From Oscillospiraceae bacterium (lineage in GTDB: Bacteria; Bacillota; Clostridia; Saccharofermentanales; Saccharofermentanaceae), in NCBI GenBank assembly GCA_015069215.1, contig SVJC01000002.1:1-50634 (forward strand): a stretch of DNA of 50,634 bases, written 5' to 3'. A program made the position numbers and the translations under genes. The notes under the pieces were generated by a model that was not told where the DNA came from, searched no databases, and saw only the letters and a program-made list of their open reading frames with translations. The stretch's first letter is position 1, and every line of letters begins with the position of its first letter. Positions 18,063-26,975 of the stretch are shown here, piece by piece.

Positions 18063-19091
18063 ATGAAAATTCTGAGTGTCGCTATACCCTGCTTTAATTC
18101 ACAGGATTATATGGGCAACGCTATCGAATCATTGCTCGATGTCGGAAACGAACTCGAGATTATTATCGTTGATGACGGTTCGACCGATGATACTGCGCTT
18201 ATCGCAGATAAATATGCTGAAAAATATCCTGAAATAGTACGTACCATCCACAAGCCGAACGGCGGACACGGTTCTGCCGTTAATGCAGGCATCGACAATG
18301 CACAGGGACTTTACTTCAAGGTCTTAGACAGCGATGACAGGCTTGATCCGGAAGTCCTTACGGAAGTAATGGACACGCTGAGGTTCTATGCAAAGGAAGA
18401 GCAGCCTTTGGACATGCTCGTTACAAACTTCGTTTACGACAAGCTCGGCGTACCCGACTGCAAAAAGAAGGTCATGAGCTATGAGGGTGAGCTCCCCGAA
18501 AAGTTCGTGTTCTCCTGGGAGCTTGCGAAATTCGGCAAGGGCGACTATCTGCTCATGCACTCGGTCATCTTCAGGACACAGCTTCTCAGGGACTGCGGCT
18601 TAAGGCTTCCCGAGCACACATTCTACGTTGACAACATCTATGTTTTCGAGCCGCTCCTGAAGGTTCAGCGCATGTATTACATGAACGTCAACCTTTACTA
18701 TTATTTCATCGGACGTGAGGACCAGTCGGTCAATGAAGCCGTCATGATCAAGCGCGTTGACCAGCAGCTCAAGGTCAATTATCTGATGATCGACTACTAC
18801 GTTGAGAACAGGAAGCATTTCAGGGAAAACAAGAACTGCGGACAGTACATGTATAACTATCTCGAGATCATCACTACCGTTTCCGCGATCCTCCTGCTCC
18901 TTGACGGAAGCCCTGAGGCTCTTGCAAAGCGCAAGGATCTTCTGGACTACATTTACAAAAAGAGCAAGAGGCTATACGTAAGGTTCAAGTACGGAATCCT
19001 CGGTACTGTTGTTACGCTCCCGTTAAAGACCGGCAGACTCGCGGCTTTGGAAGCGTATAAGCTCTTCCAGAAGTTCTATGGCTTCAACTGA
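18063..19091 (+). CDS. Glycosyltransferase family 2
   Basis: LSVAIPCFNSQDYMGNAIESLL, EIIIVDDGSTDDT, VLDSDDRLDPE. Confidence 0.92.
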   Translation: MKILSVAIPCFNSQDYMGNAIESLLDVGNELEIIIVDDGSTDDTALIADKYAEKYPEIVRTIHKPNGGHGSAVNAGIDNAQGLYFKVLDSDDRLDPEVLTEVMDTLRFYAKEEQPLDMLVTNFVYDKLGVPDCKKKVMSYEGELPEKFVFSWELAKFGKGDYLLMHSVIFRTQLLRDCGLRLPEHTFYVDNIYVFEPLLKVQRMYYMNVNLYYYFIGREDQSVNEAVMIKRVDQQLKVNYLMIDYYVENRKHFRENKNCGQYMYNYLEIITTVSAILLLLDGSPEALAKRKDLLDYIYKKSKRLYVRFKYGILGTVVTLPLKTGRLAALEAYKLFQKFYGFN

Positions 19092-20769
19092 TCCGAAAGG
19101 CTCTGACAGATCAATTTACCAATTCCTCTCGGAAATACCTCCGATAAGTTATGTGCGCAGGTTCAACCGTGCAAGATCGACCGCCCCGGCTGTCGTTGTC
19201 ACGGTCCTTTATGCCGCGCTGATAATCTGGATCACCGTTTTTCACGAGCTTTGGTTTGATGAGGCGCAGGCCTGGACCATCGCGAAAGACGCTTCCGTTT
19301 TTGACATCATTTTCAGGATCCCGCACTATGAGACCCATCCGCCTCTCTGGCATCTGATACTCAGCATTCCTGCCAAAGCGGGGCTCCCTTATGAATTGTC
19401 GATGAAGGTGATCCAGATACTGACTGCGGTCCTCATGATCGCTGTCCTTGAATTCAAGTCGCCTTTGCCGAACATTATCAAGGTCATTCTGCCTTTCACA
19501 TACTGGACCGCATATCAGTACGGTGTGATCTCAAGGCCTTACGCATTGTTCGCCGCGCTCTTGTTCATTTGCGCATCGCTTTACATGGAAAGGGACAAAA
19601 AGCCGGTCCTTTACTGTCTGTTCCTGGGGCTCTTATGCCTCACGTCGCTCTACGGCGTGATCACCGCCGCCACGATCGCCGCGGCCTGGATATTGAAGCT
19701 GATATTTAAGTACAAAGGAAGTTTCTTCAAAAAGTTCTTCGGGGAAGACAGGGCACGGCTCATATCGCTGGCGGCGCTTCTGGTCTTCGGGGTCACTACG
19801 GTCCTCATTGTCTGGCCCGAGAGCGATACCGCGGGGATGCTCGCGTCCGGAATGAATGCCGGAAAGCTTGTGAGGATCGCCCTGAATGCGGTTTTCGCGA
19901 TGCCTTCTGAGACGTTCTTCACGACAGAGCTCTATCCCAATTCCTTATTGTCGTCCTTTGAAGTGGAACCTTCCGTATTTATCCTGATGGCCCTGAGGTC
20001 AGTGATCATCTACGTCGTGATCCTTGCGCTCCCGGCCGGGAAAAAGCGTCTTACGGACTGCATCCTTCCTCTGGTGGGATTCATGGCCATCGCAGGTCTT
20101 TATTCCATGGCGCATCATTTCGGCCTGTTCTTCATCCTTTCCGTCTACTGCTTCTGGCTTGGCCTTTACGGGCGCGAAAAGAAGGAGGAAGAGGAATCCG
20201 GCGCTTGGGGAGGCCTTGTTACCGCAGGCTTCGTTTACCTGCTGATCCTGCCGCTTGTATGGACTGTCATGTCCTCAAGGAACGAGATCATCCATAATTA
20301 CGACTACGGCAAGGATACGGCGGCCTGGATCACCGAAAACAATTTGCAGGACTACGCATGGCTTTCTGCGTGGCAGCCCGTTGACCTGACTTATTCAAGC
20401 TACAACATTTCGCTGACGACTTCCGCTTATCTCGGAAAGAGCATTAACTACAATCTCCATCACGGCCTTTCTTACTGCGTCCGTGACACGGGTGACTATG
20501 AGGCCGCTCTGAAGGAGGCCAAAGAGCTCTCTAAGTTTGGTGCGCCTGATTTCATAATTGCCAACAGGAGAAGCCAGTTTAAGTCTGATCTGACGGCCAT
20601 CGGCGTGTCGGGCGACTATGAACTCGTTTGCGTAACCGAAGGCGGAAACATCGACAGGGGACGCATCTACAGGAGCGTCCTCGGAATCTGGATCAATAAG
20701 GACAATAAAAAACTTCCGCCTGTGAAAGTACAGACGGAAGTTCCTGAAGGTTTTGTTCTTGAAGACTGA
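19078..20769 (+). CDS. Multi-TM glycosyltransferase (GT39/ArnT-like)
   Basis: HELWFDEAQAWTIAKD and HYETHPPLWHLIL motifs, multiple TMs; overlaps GT2 gene by 14 bp. Confidence 0.78.
   Translation: MASTDPKGSDRSIYQFLSEIPPISYVRRFNRARSTAPAVVVTVLYAALIIWITVFHELWFDEAQAWTIAKDASVFDIIFRIPHYETHPPLWHLILSIPAKAGLPYELSMKVIQILTAVLMIAVLEFKSPLPNIIKVILPFTYWTAYQYGVISRPYALFAALLFICASLYMERDKKPVLYCLFLGLLCLTSLYGVITAATIAAAWILKLIFKYKGSFFKKFFGEDRARLISLAALLVFGVTTVLIVWPESDTAGMLASGMNAGKLVRIALNAVFAMPSETFFTTELYPNSLLSSFEVEPSVFILMALRSVIIYVVILALPAGKKRLTDCILPLVGFMAIAGLYSMAHHFGLFFILSVYCFWLGLYGREKKEEEESGAWGGLVTAGFVYLLILPLVWTVMSSRNEIIHNYDYGKDTAAWITENNLQDYAWLSAWQPVDLTYSSYNISLTTSAYLGKSINYNLHHGLSYCVRDTGDYEAALKEAKELSKFGAPDFIIANRRSQFKSDLTAIGVSGDYELVCVTEGGNIDRGRIYRSVLGIWINKDNKKLPPVKVQTEVPEGFVLED
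20711..20742 (-). terminator. Rho-independent terminator for pntB, located inside the 3' coding end of the convergent gene
   Basis: Minus strand AACTTCCGTCTGT-ACTTTC-ACAGGCGGAAGTT followed by TTTT; 13-bp stem with one G-U. Confidence 0.85.
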
Positions 20770-20771
20770 TA

Positions 20772-22187
20772 TCAGTCGTTCTCGTATTCCACAACGAGCT
20801 GAGATACTGTCTGCTTTGCGTCGCCGTAGATCATTATGGTGTTGTCCATCGTGAACAGCGGGTTCTCGATTCCTGAGAAGCCCGTACCCTGACCTCTCTT
20901 GAGAACGAATACCGTGCGTGCCTCGTAAGCGTTTACGATAGGCATTCCGTACAGAGGTGAAGACTCGTCGTTGATGGCCGCAGGGTTAACAACGTCGTTT
21001 GCACCGATGACGATGGCAACGTCGACATTGCTCATCTGAGGATTCATTTCGTCAGAAGTCTTGAGCTGCTCATAAGGAACGTTAGCTTCAGCGAGAAGAA
21101 CGTTCATGTGGCCCGGCATACGTCCTGCAACGGGGTGGATTGCGAAATTGACTTCGCATCCGTTGTCCATGAGAACGTCAGTGAGCTCCTTGACGGCGTG
21201 CTGTGCCTGGGCAACAGCCATACCGTAACCGGGGATGATGACAACGTTCTTTGCAGCCTCAAGGATGAGATAAGCATCCTCGACGGACATGGACTTGGGT
21301 TCCTTGTGCTCGCCTGTTGCTGCAGAGGACTTCTTTTTCGCCGTCTTGAAAAGGAGAGCTGCGAAAGTCTTGTTCATGGCCTTGCACATGATGAGCGTGA
21401 GGATGACGCCGGAAGCACCTACGAGGCATCCGGAAACGATGAGTACCGTATTGCCGATAGGGAAGCCTGCGAATGCAGCAGCGAGACCTGAGAGGGCGTT
21501 GAGGAATGAGATGATGACCGGCATGTCGCCGCCGCCGATGGTGATAACGAGTGTTACACCGAGGATGAGGGAAGCGATGGTGGTGATCAGGATCCCTACG
21601 AGGCCCAAACCTCCGTCAGGTGCGAGTGTGTAAAGAACGATGCCGAGGACTGCGATAACTGCGATCGCGGCATTGATGAAGTTCTTTCCGGGAATTACGA
21701 AGTTCTTCTTGAACATCTTGAGGCCTGCAAGCTTGCCCCATGCGATGAGGGAACCCGTGAAAGCGACTGCACCGATCACGATGGTGAGACCGAGTGTGAT
21801 CGATGTGAAAGCGTCTGTGCCGATCCTGAAGGATCCGCCGCAGAGAGCGCAGTACTGTGAAATTGCAACGAGCATTGAGGACAGACCGCCGAAGCCGTTA
21901 AAGAGGGCAACGAGCTGGGGCATGCCGGTCATTTCGACCTTCTTTGCCCAGATGAAACCGACGACGGTACCGGCGAGGATTGCGCATGCGATGATGCCGT
22001 AGCCTACGACGCTGCCTTCGATTACGTCCTGTGAAATGAGTACCGATACGACTGCGACAGCCATACCGATAGAGCTCATGAGGTTGCCTTTACGTGCGGT
22101 GTCAGCTTTTCCGAGCTTCTTGATGCCCATGATGAAGAACACCGCGGAGACCATATAGAGGATGATGCAGATGAGATCAGTTTCCAT
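20772..22187 (-). CDS. pntB: NAD(P) transhydrogenase subunit beta
   Basis: Multi-TM N-term; domain III VIIPGYGMAVAQAQHAVKELTDVL, GRMPGHMNVLLAEANVPYE, VVNPAA. Confidence 0.95.
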   Translation of the reverse strand: METDLICIILYMVSAVFFIMGIKKLGKADTARKGNLMSSIGMAVAVVSVLISQDVIEGSVVGYGIIACAILAGTVVGFIWAKKVEMTGMPQLVALFNGFGGLSSMLVAISQYCALCGGSFRIGTDAFTSITLGLTIVIGAVAFTGSLIAWGKLAGLKMFKKNFVIPGKNFINAAIAVIAVLGIVLYTLAPDGGLGLVGILITTIASLILGVTLVITIGGGDMPVIISFLNALSGLAAAFAGFPIGNTVLIVSGCLVGASGVILTLIMCKAMNKTFAALLFKTAKKKSSAATGEHKEPKSMSVEDAYLILEAAKNVVIIPGYGMAVAQAQHAVKELTDVLMDNGCEVNFAIHPVAGRMPGHMNVLLAEANVPYEQLKTSDEMNPQMSNVDVAIVIGANDVVNPAAINDESSPLYGMPIVNAYEARTVFVLKRGQGTGFSGIENPLFTMDNTIMIYGDAKQTVSQLVVEYEND

Positions 22188-22492
22188 TACTTCTTCTTAT
22201 CCTCCTTCTTCTTGAACATTGCGAGCATTCTGTCGGTTACGAAATAGCCGCCGATGACGTTGACCGTAGCGAAGAAGATCGCAATGCCGCCAAGGATCAT
22301 GCCGAGTACGTTGTTGTTAACGCAGATAGCGCAGGCAGCGATGGCGCCTACGATTGTAATGCCGGAGATGGCGTTGGTACCGCTCATGAGCGGGGTATGG
22401 AGCTGCGAAGGGACCTTTGAGATCAGTTCGACTCCGAGATAAGCCGATATGATGAAAACGAATATCAGCAGCATTATGGTCTTGGAATCCAT
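22187..22492 (-). CDS. pntAB: NAD(P) transhydrogenase alpha subunit, TM part
   Basis: Three TMs, ELISKVPSQLHTPLMSGTNAISGITIVGAI; between pntAA and pntB. Confidence 0.95.
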   Translation of the reverse strand: MDSKTIMLLIFVFIISAYLGVELISKVPSQLHTPLMSGTNAISGITIVGAIAACAICVNNNVLGMILGGIAIFFATVNVIGGYFVTDRMLAMFKKKEDKKK

Positions 22493-22494
22493 TT

Positions 22495-23622
22495 TTAAGC
22501 CTCCTTGAATCTTTCGTGGATGATGGCGCCGTCTTTGGTGAGAAGGCAGCCCTTCATGATCTCGTCACCGAGGTTGACCTCGAATTCCTTGCTCTCCTTG
22601 TTGTAGAAGTGAGTGAGGAATGCGGAGATGTTACCGGAGAGCATCTTGGATGCGTCCCAAGGTACCTGGCGCTGAAGTTCGTCACCCGGGAGGATGACTA
22701 CGCCGTTATCGGTAATGACTTCCTTTGTGGGGTCAGATCCCTCGACGTTGCCGCCGGTGGAAACAGCCATGTCGACTACGATCGTGCCGGGCTGCATGCG
22801 GTCGAGCACGTCCTTCTTGATGAGGACGGGAGCCTTGCGGCCGAAGACCTTTGCAGTCGTGATGACGATGTTGGATTTCTCGCAGACCTTAGCCTGGGCT
22901 TCCTGCTGCTTTGCGATCTGCTCGGGTGTGAGTTCTTTAGCGTAACCCTGAGCCGTCTGGCCCATTTCGCCAAGGTCGATCTTTACGAAGTTTGCGCCAA
23001 GGGACTTAACCTGCTCTTCGACTACCGGACGGGTATCGAAAGCATCAACTCTTGCGCCTAAACGCTTAGCCGTTGCGATCGCCTGGAGGCCTGCAACGCC
23101 TACGCCGATGACAAAGACTCTTGCCGGGTTGATGGTACCTGCAGGGGTGACCATCATCGGGAGGATCTTAGGCATTCTTGCTGCCGCATTGAGGACTGCA
23201 ACATATCCTGCGAGTGATGTCTGGGAAGACTGGACGTCCATCTTCTGGGCGAGAGTCGTTCTCGGGATCATCTCGAGAGATACTGCCTGGATCTTGTTGT
23301 CAGCAAATTCGTGGAGAAGGTCTTTCTCGTTGAAGGGGTCTAAGAAGCTGACGTGGAGTGAATCGGGCTTGAGGCCTTTAGCTGACTCCGGCTTCAGGAT
23401 CCTGACGACGATCTCAGCGTCGTCCAAAGCTTCTGTCTCGTTCTTTACGATCTTTGCGCCTGCAGCCTCGTATGCTGCATCGTCAAAACCGCTTTTGGCA
23501 CCTGCACCGCTCACGACCGTGAATTCGAATCCCATTCCGGTGAGTTTTTTAATGTCATCCGGTATGAGGGCGACACGGGTCTCGGCCGGCAGGGTTTCCT
23601 TGCAAACCAAAACTTTCTTCAT
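22495..23622 (-). CDS. pntAA: NAD(P) transhydrogenase alpha subunit, NAD-binding part
   Basis: KETLPAETRVALIPDDIKKL, VFVIGVGVAGLQAIATAKRLGARVDAFD. Confidence 0.95.
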   Translation of the reverse strand: MKKVLVCKETLPAETRVALIPDDIKKLTGMGFEFTVVSGAGAKSGFDDAAYEAAGAKIVKNETEALDDAEIVVRILKPESAKGLKPDSLHVSFLDPFNEKDLLHEFADNKIQAVSLEMIPRTTLAQKMDVQSSQTSLAGYVAVLNAAARMPKILPMMVTPAGTINPARVFVIGVGVAGLQAIATAKRLGARVDAFDTRPVVEEQVKSLGANFVKIDLGEMGQTAQGYAKELTPEQIAKQQEAQAKVCEKSNIVITTAKVFGRKAPVLIKKDVLDRMQPGTIVVDMAVSTGGNVEGSDPTKEVITDNGVVILPGDELQRQVPWDASKMLSGNISAFLTHFYNKESKEFEVNLGDEIMKGCLLTKDGAIIHERFKEA

Positions 23623-23689
23623 TTGAATAACCCCTCTTGTCTGAAATAAGCCTAAATAATAAAAAGAACTCTTTAGGCGAATAAATTAT

Positions 23690-23723
23690 AAAACATCACC
23701 CTGCAAATGCAAAGTGATGTTTT
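23690..23723 (-). terminator. Putative terminator downstream of the 23749..25248 gene
   Basis: AAAACATCAC...GTGATGTTTT, 10-bp perfect arms, A/T-rich flank. Confidence 0.6.
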
Positions 23724-23748
23724 AAAGGTTTTTAATTGTTCTTCTGAA

Positions 23749-25248
23749 TCACTGCGCCTTGAACCAGGTGTCGCTGATCTCCTTGTATGCCTTTTTGGCA
23801 TCGCTTCTGAGCGTGTTGAAATCTTCGTAGGACATCTTTGTTATCTCGGTATATCTCGGAGGATTGAATGCCCTGTCGGAACGGTCAACGGTGATCTTGA
23901 TATTGTAATCGCCGAGTGATTTGCCGATGTTCTTCTCTATGCTCTTTGCGGCTCTGCCGGTCGACTCAAGATTTTCGAGCGCGAAAACATAAGCGTCGCC
24001 CTTTCTGGTGAGCGTGCCCTCGAGGCTTACGATGCCGTTTGGCTTTTCGGAGGTGAGAGTGAAGCCGCCGGATTTCTTGTCCCACTTGAAGGACAGACCG
24101 GAAGCGGACACGGACCTGCCGTTTGTTGTCCTGACCGTATATGCGAGCGAAGCCTTGTAAGCGAGCCTGTCGTTCTGTCTTACCGAATATCTGACGTCAT
24201 AGGATCTGCCTGCGGAGGAATTGAATTCGAAAGCGATCTCCTCGGAAGTCCTTACGTTGTTGCCGAGTTCCAGGGACATCTCGTAAGCGATCCTGGTACC
24301 CTTGTTGTTGCGGCCGTCGGTATCGATGTCGATCTTTGCGATGCGCTTGCCGGACTTGGTGATGTAGATCCAGACGGTCATGTCCCCGTCGTAGTCCTTG
24401 ACTGAACGCTTGAGATTGTCGAGCTGCTCGTAGAAATCGTCGACCATGTCATCAGCATCCTTGATGCCGTAGTCGTAATTTGCATAGACCTTGAGAAGGT
24501 ATGCTTCAAGATTCTTGTCGTGCTTTGCGTACGTAACGAATTCGGAAACGGCATCGACCAGAGCCTTTCTGTCGAAGTCCAGTGTTACGACGGTGCAGTT
24601 CAGCTGCTGTCCGCCTGCAGAGATCTTGTTGGAGCTCTTTGAAATGCGGGCGTTGTCGAGGAGAGCCGTAACAAGGCGTGTCTGATAATCTCTTGAGAGC
24701 TTTTTGCCTTCGGCGGAAAGATTCCTGTCTGCAGCAACCGTCTTGGAAAGCCTGGTGAGGTACTTATAGAGATTGTTGTCGATCTCGATCTTATCCTCGG
24801 TCCTCTCAGGATTGAAGATGGACTTGGGAAGGTTATTTGAAAGATTCCTGATCGAAACGCCGTATGCCTTATTTGAGATCTGAGGGGATTCGAAGCTTAT
24901 GTCATTGCCGTTGAAAGCACCTTTGAAGCTTGCTTTTACTTCCTTGCCCTCGGTTATCTTTCCGGATACTGCGGAACGTGTGTGAGCGATATCGGTGTAG
25001 ACCTTGATCTCGGCGTCAGCGTCCTTGCCGGAAACAGGCTTCAGGCTGCCTGAGACCGTTACGGAACCGCCGTTCATGACGCGGTCTGCATAGTCGATCA
25101 GTTCGATCTTCGAAAAGTCGTTGGCTGTATTTCTGAGCGCACCTGCGACGAGGCTCTTAGGGTTGCTCGTGACTGCCGCGCAGACAATGATTATCAGCAG
25201 GAATATGGCTGCAGCACCTACACCAATGACGACTGATTTCTTTTTCAT
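23749..25248 (-). CDS. Hypothetical membrane-anchored extracytoplasmic protein
   Basis: N-terminal TM anchor MKKKSVVIGVGAAAIFLLIIIVCAAVTSN followed by a long soluble region; family not recognised. Confidence 0.75.
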   Translation of the reverse strand: MKKKSVVIGVGAAAIFLLIIIVCAAVTSNPKSLVAGALRNTANDFSKIELIDYADRVMNGGSVTVSGSLKPVSGKDADAEIKVYTDIAHTRSAVSGKITEGKEVKASFKGAFNGNDISFESPQISNKAYGVSIRNLSNNLPKSIFNPERTEDKIEIDNNLYKYLTRLSKTVAADRNLSAEGKKLSRDYQTRLVTALLDNARISKSSNKISAGGQQLNCTVVTLDFDRKALVDAVSEFVTYAKHDKNLEAYLLKVYANYDYGIKDADDMVDDFYEQLDNLKRSVKDYDGDMTVWIYITKSGKRIAKIDIDTDGRNNKGTRIAYEMSLELGNNVRTSEEIAFEFNSSAGRSYDVRYSVRQNDRLAYKASLAYTVRTTNGRSVSASGLSFKWDKKSGGFTLTSEKPNGIVSLEGTLTRKGDAYVFALENLESTGRAAKSIEKNIGKSLGDYNIKITVDRSDRAFNPPRYTEITKMSYEDFNTLRSDAKKAYKEISDTWFKAQ

Positions 25249-25403
25249 CGTAATTCTCCCCCCGGTTAAAAAGGCTGAATATCAAAAAAATTATAGCAGA
25301 AATCAGGGCCTCTTTGTATGGCGCGTGTCGGTTTAAGGTATGTTGAAAACAAAACCCTTAAAAGTTATTATTTTATTATTCTTTGGACGAAAGGCGTTTT
25401 CCG

Positions 25404-26975
25404 ATGGGCGAAAAAGGCATTACTCCTGCCTCTTCCGGCAACAAGATACAAGGGTTTCTCCTGAAATACCCGGGCGTTCCTGCGGCCGTAATCGCTCTTT
25501 TGGTGCTCATTCTGACAGGCAATAAGATCGCCAACGGTTTTGTCACTTCCGCTCTCATGATCACAGGCTTCATTGCCATCCTGGCAACGGGAGCAGTGCT
25601 CTCCAAAAAGAAAAAGCTGACTGATGACATCTTGATCCTGCTGCTCTTTGCCGCGGGATTCTGGATAAAGCTCTGCTATGTGCTCTACACGGACATCAAC
25701 GTGCGCCAGTGCGACGTGGAGGTCTTCAAGGAAGGCGACTACAGCGACTTCCATGCGGGATACATCCTTTATCTGAGGGATTTCTTAAGGCTCCCGGATT
25801 TCGACGTGGCACTTCACGGCCAGTTCTATCACCCGCCGTTCCATCACTTCATCTGCGCAATTTTCCTTCGGATATACGAGCTGTTCCTTCCCAAGGGAAC
25901 CCATAATTACGAGTGTCTCCAGACGCTGACGCTGCTCTATTCGTTCGGCGCGCAGTATTACATCTTCAAGATCATCAGGCTCATGGGAATCAAGGGAAAG
26001 GGCCTCGTTGATTCGGCGCTCCTGATCTCGGCTTTCCCGATGCTGACGCTCTTTGCCGGCTCGGTCAACAACGACATATTGTCGCTTCTTCTGTTTTTCG
26101 CGGCCTTATCCTACGGCATCGAATGGTACAGGGAAGGAAAGTTCAAGTTCATCCTGATCTCCGCGCTCTGCACGGGTTTTGGCATGATGACCAAGCTTTC
26201 CGTGGGCCTCATCGCTTTCCCGATGGGATTCCTTTTCGTAGTCAGATTCATAAAGGACATCAGGGAGAAGAAGGGCCTCAGGACCTTCGGACATCTTGCG
26301 TGTTTCGGCGTGATCGCGGCGCCTCTGGGCCTCTGGTATTCGGTAAGGAACCTCATCAGATACAACACCCCTCTGGGCTATGTGCTGAAACTCGACAACA
26401 AATACATGGACATCAGCAGGTATTCGCTGAAAGACCGCCTGTTCGGGTTCTACGGATTCCCGATCGAGGATTTTTACACCAACATCGGATCTGACGGCGA
26501 GCAGGATTACAACATCTTCATAACGCAGGTGAAGACGATGCTCTTCGGTTATGAGAACTGCAGGGACGACATGCTGATGACCCTTACCGGATATTTCCTT
26601 CTCCTGATCGCGCTGATCCTTATTCTCGTGGCATTCGGAGGGATAATCTACGTGATCGCAACCATGAGAAAACGCGGTAAGACCGTTGAAGAAATGGCCC
26701 TGATAATACTCTTCGTGACCGAGGTGGTCTCGATCATCATGTTCTCATTAAAGTTCCCCCACGTTTGCTCGCAGGACTTCAGATACGATTTCCCGGCTCT
26801 GCTGACGGGGGTATTCGGCATCGCGGCAATGGCCGGATCAAAGCGTGCGGAAGGCCTTCCCGGAAAGGGATTGAAGGCGCTCTGCATTGCGTTCTTCGTC
26901 ATGTCGACGGTCTATTACGCGATACTCTGGACTTACGTCAAAGGCGAAGTTTTGGTGGTTGAACCGACATGGTAG
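25404..26975 (+). CDS. Multi-TM glycosyltransferase-like protein (paralogue 1)
   Basis: QFYHPPFHHFICAIFLRIYEL, GSVNNDILSLLLFFAALSY, MMTKLSVGLIAFPMGFLF; start chosen at MGEKG. Confidence 0.78.
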   Translation: MGEKGITPASSGNKIQGFLLKYPGVPAAVIALLVLILTGNKIANGFVTSALMITGFIAILATGAVLSKKKKLTDDILILLLFAAGFWIKLCYVLYTDINVRQCDVEVFKEGDYSDFHAGYILYLRDFLRLPDFDVALHGQFYHPPFHHFICAIFLRIYELFLPKGTHNYECLQTLTLLYSFGAQYYIFKIIRLMGIKGKGLVDSALLISAFPMLTLFAGSVNNDILSLLLFFAALSYGIEWYREGKFKFILISALCTGFGMMTKLSVGLIAFPMGFLFVVRFIKDIREKKGLRTFGHLACFGVIAAPLGLWYSVRNLIRYNTPLGYVLKLDNKYMDISRYSLKDRLFGFYGFPIEDFYTNIGSDGEQDYNIFITQVKTMLFGYENCRDDMLMTLTGYFLLLIALILILVAFGGIIYVIATMRKRGKTVEEMALIILFVTEVVSIIMFSLKFPHVCSQDFRYDFPALLTGVFGIAAMAGSKRAEGLPGKGLKALCIAFFVMSTVYYAILWTYVKGEVLVVEPTW

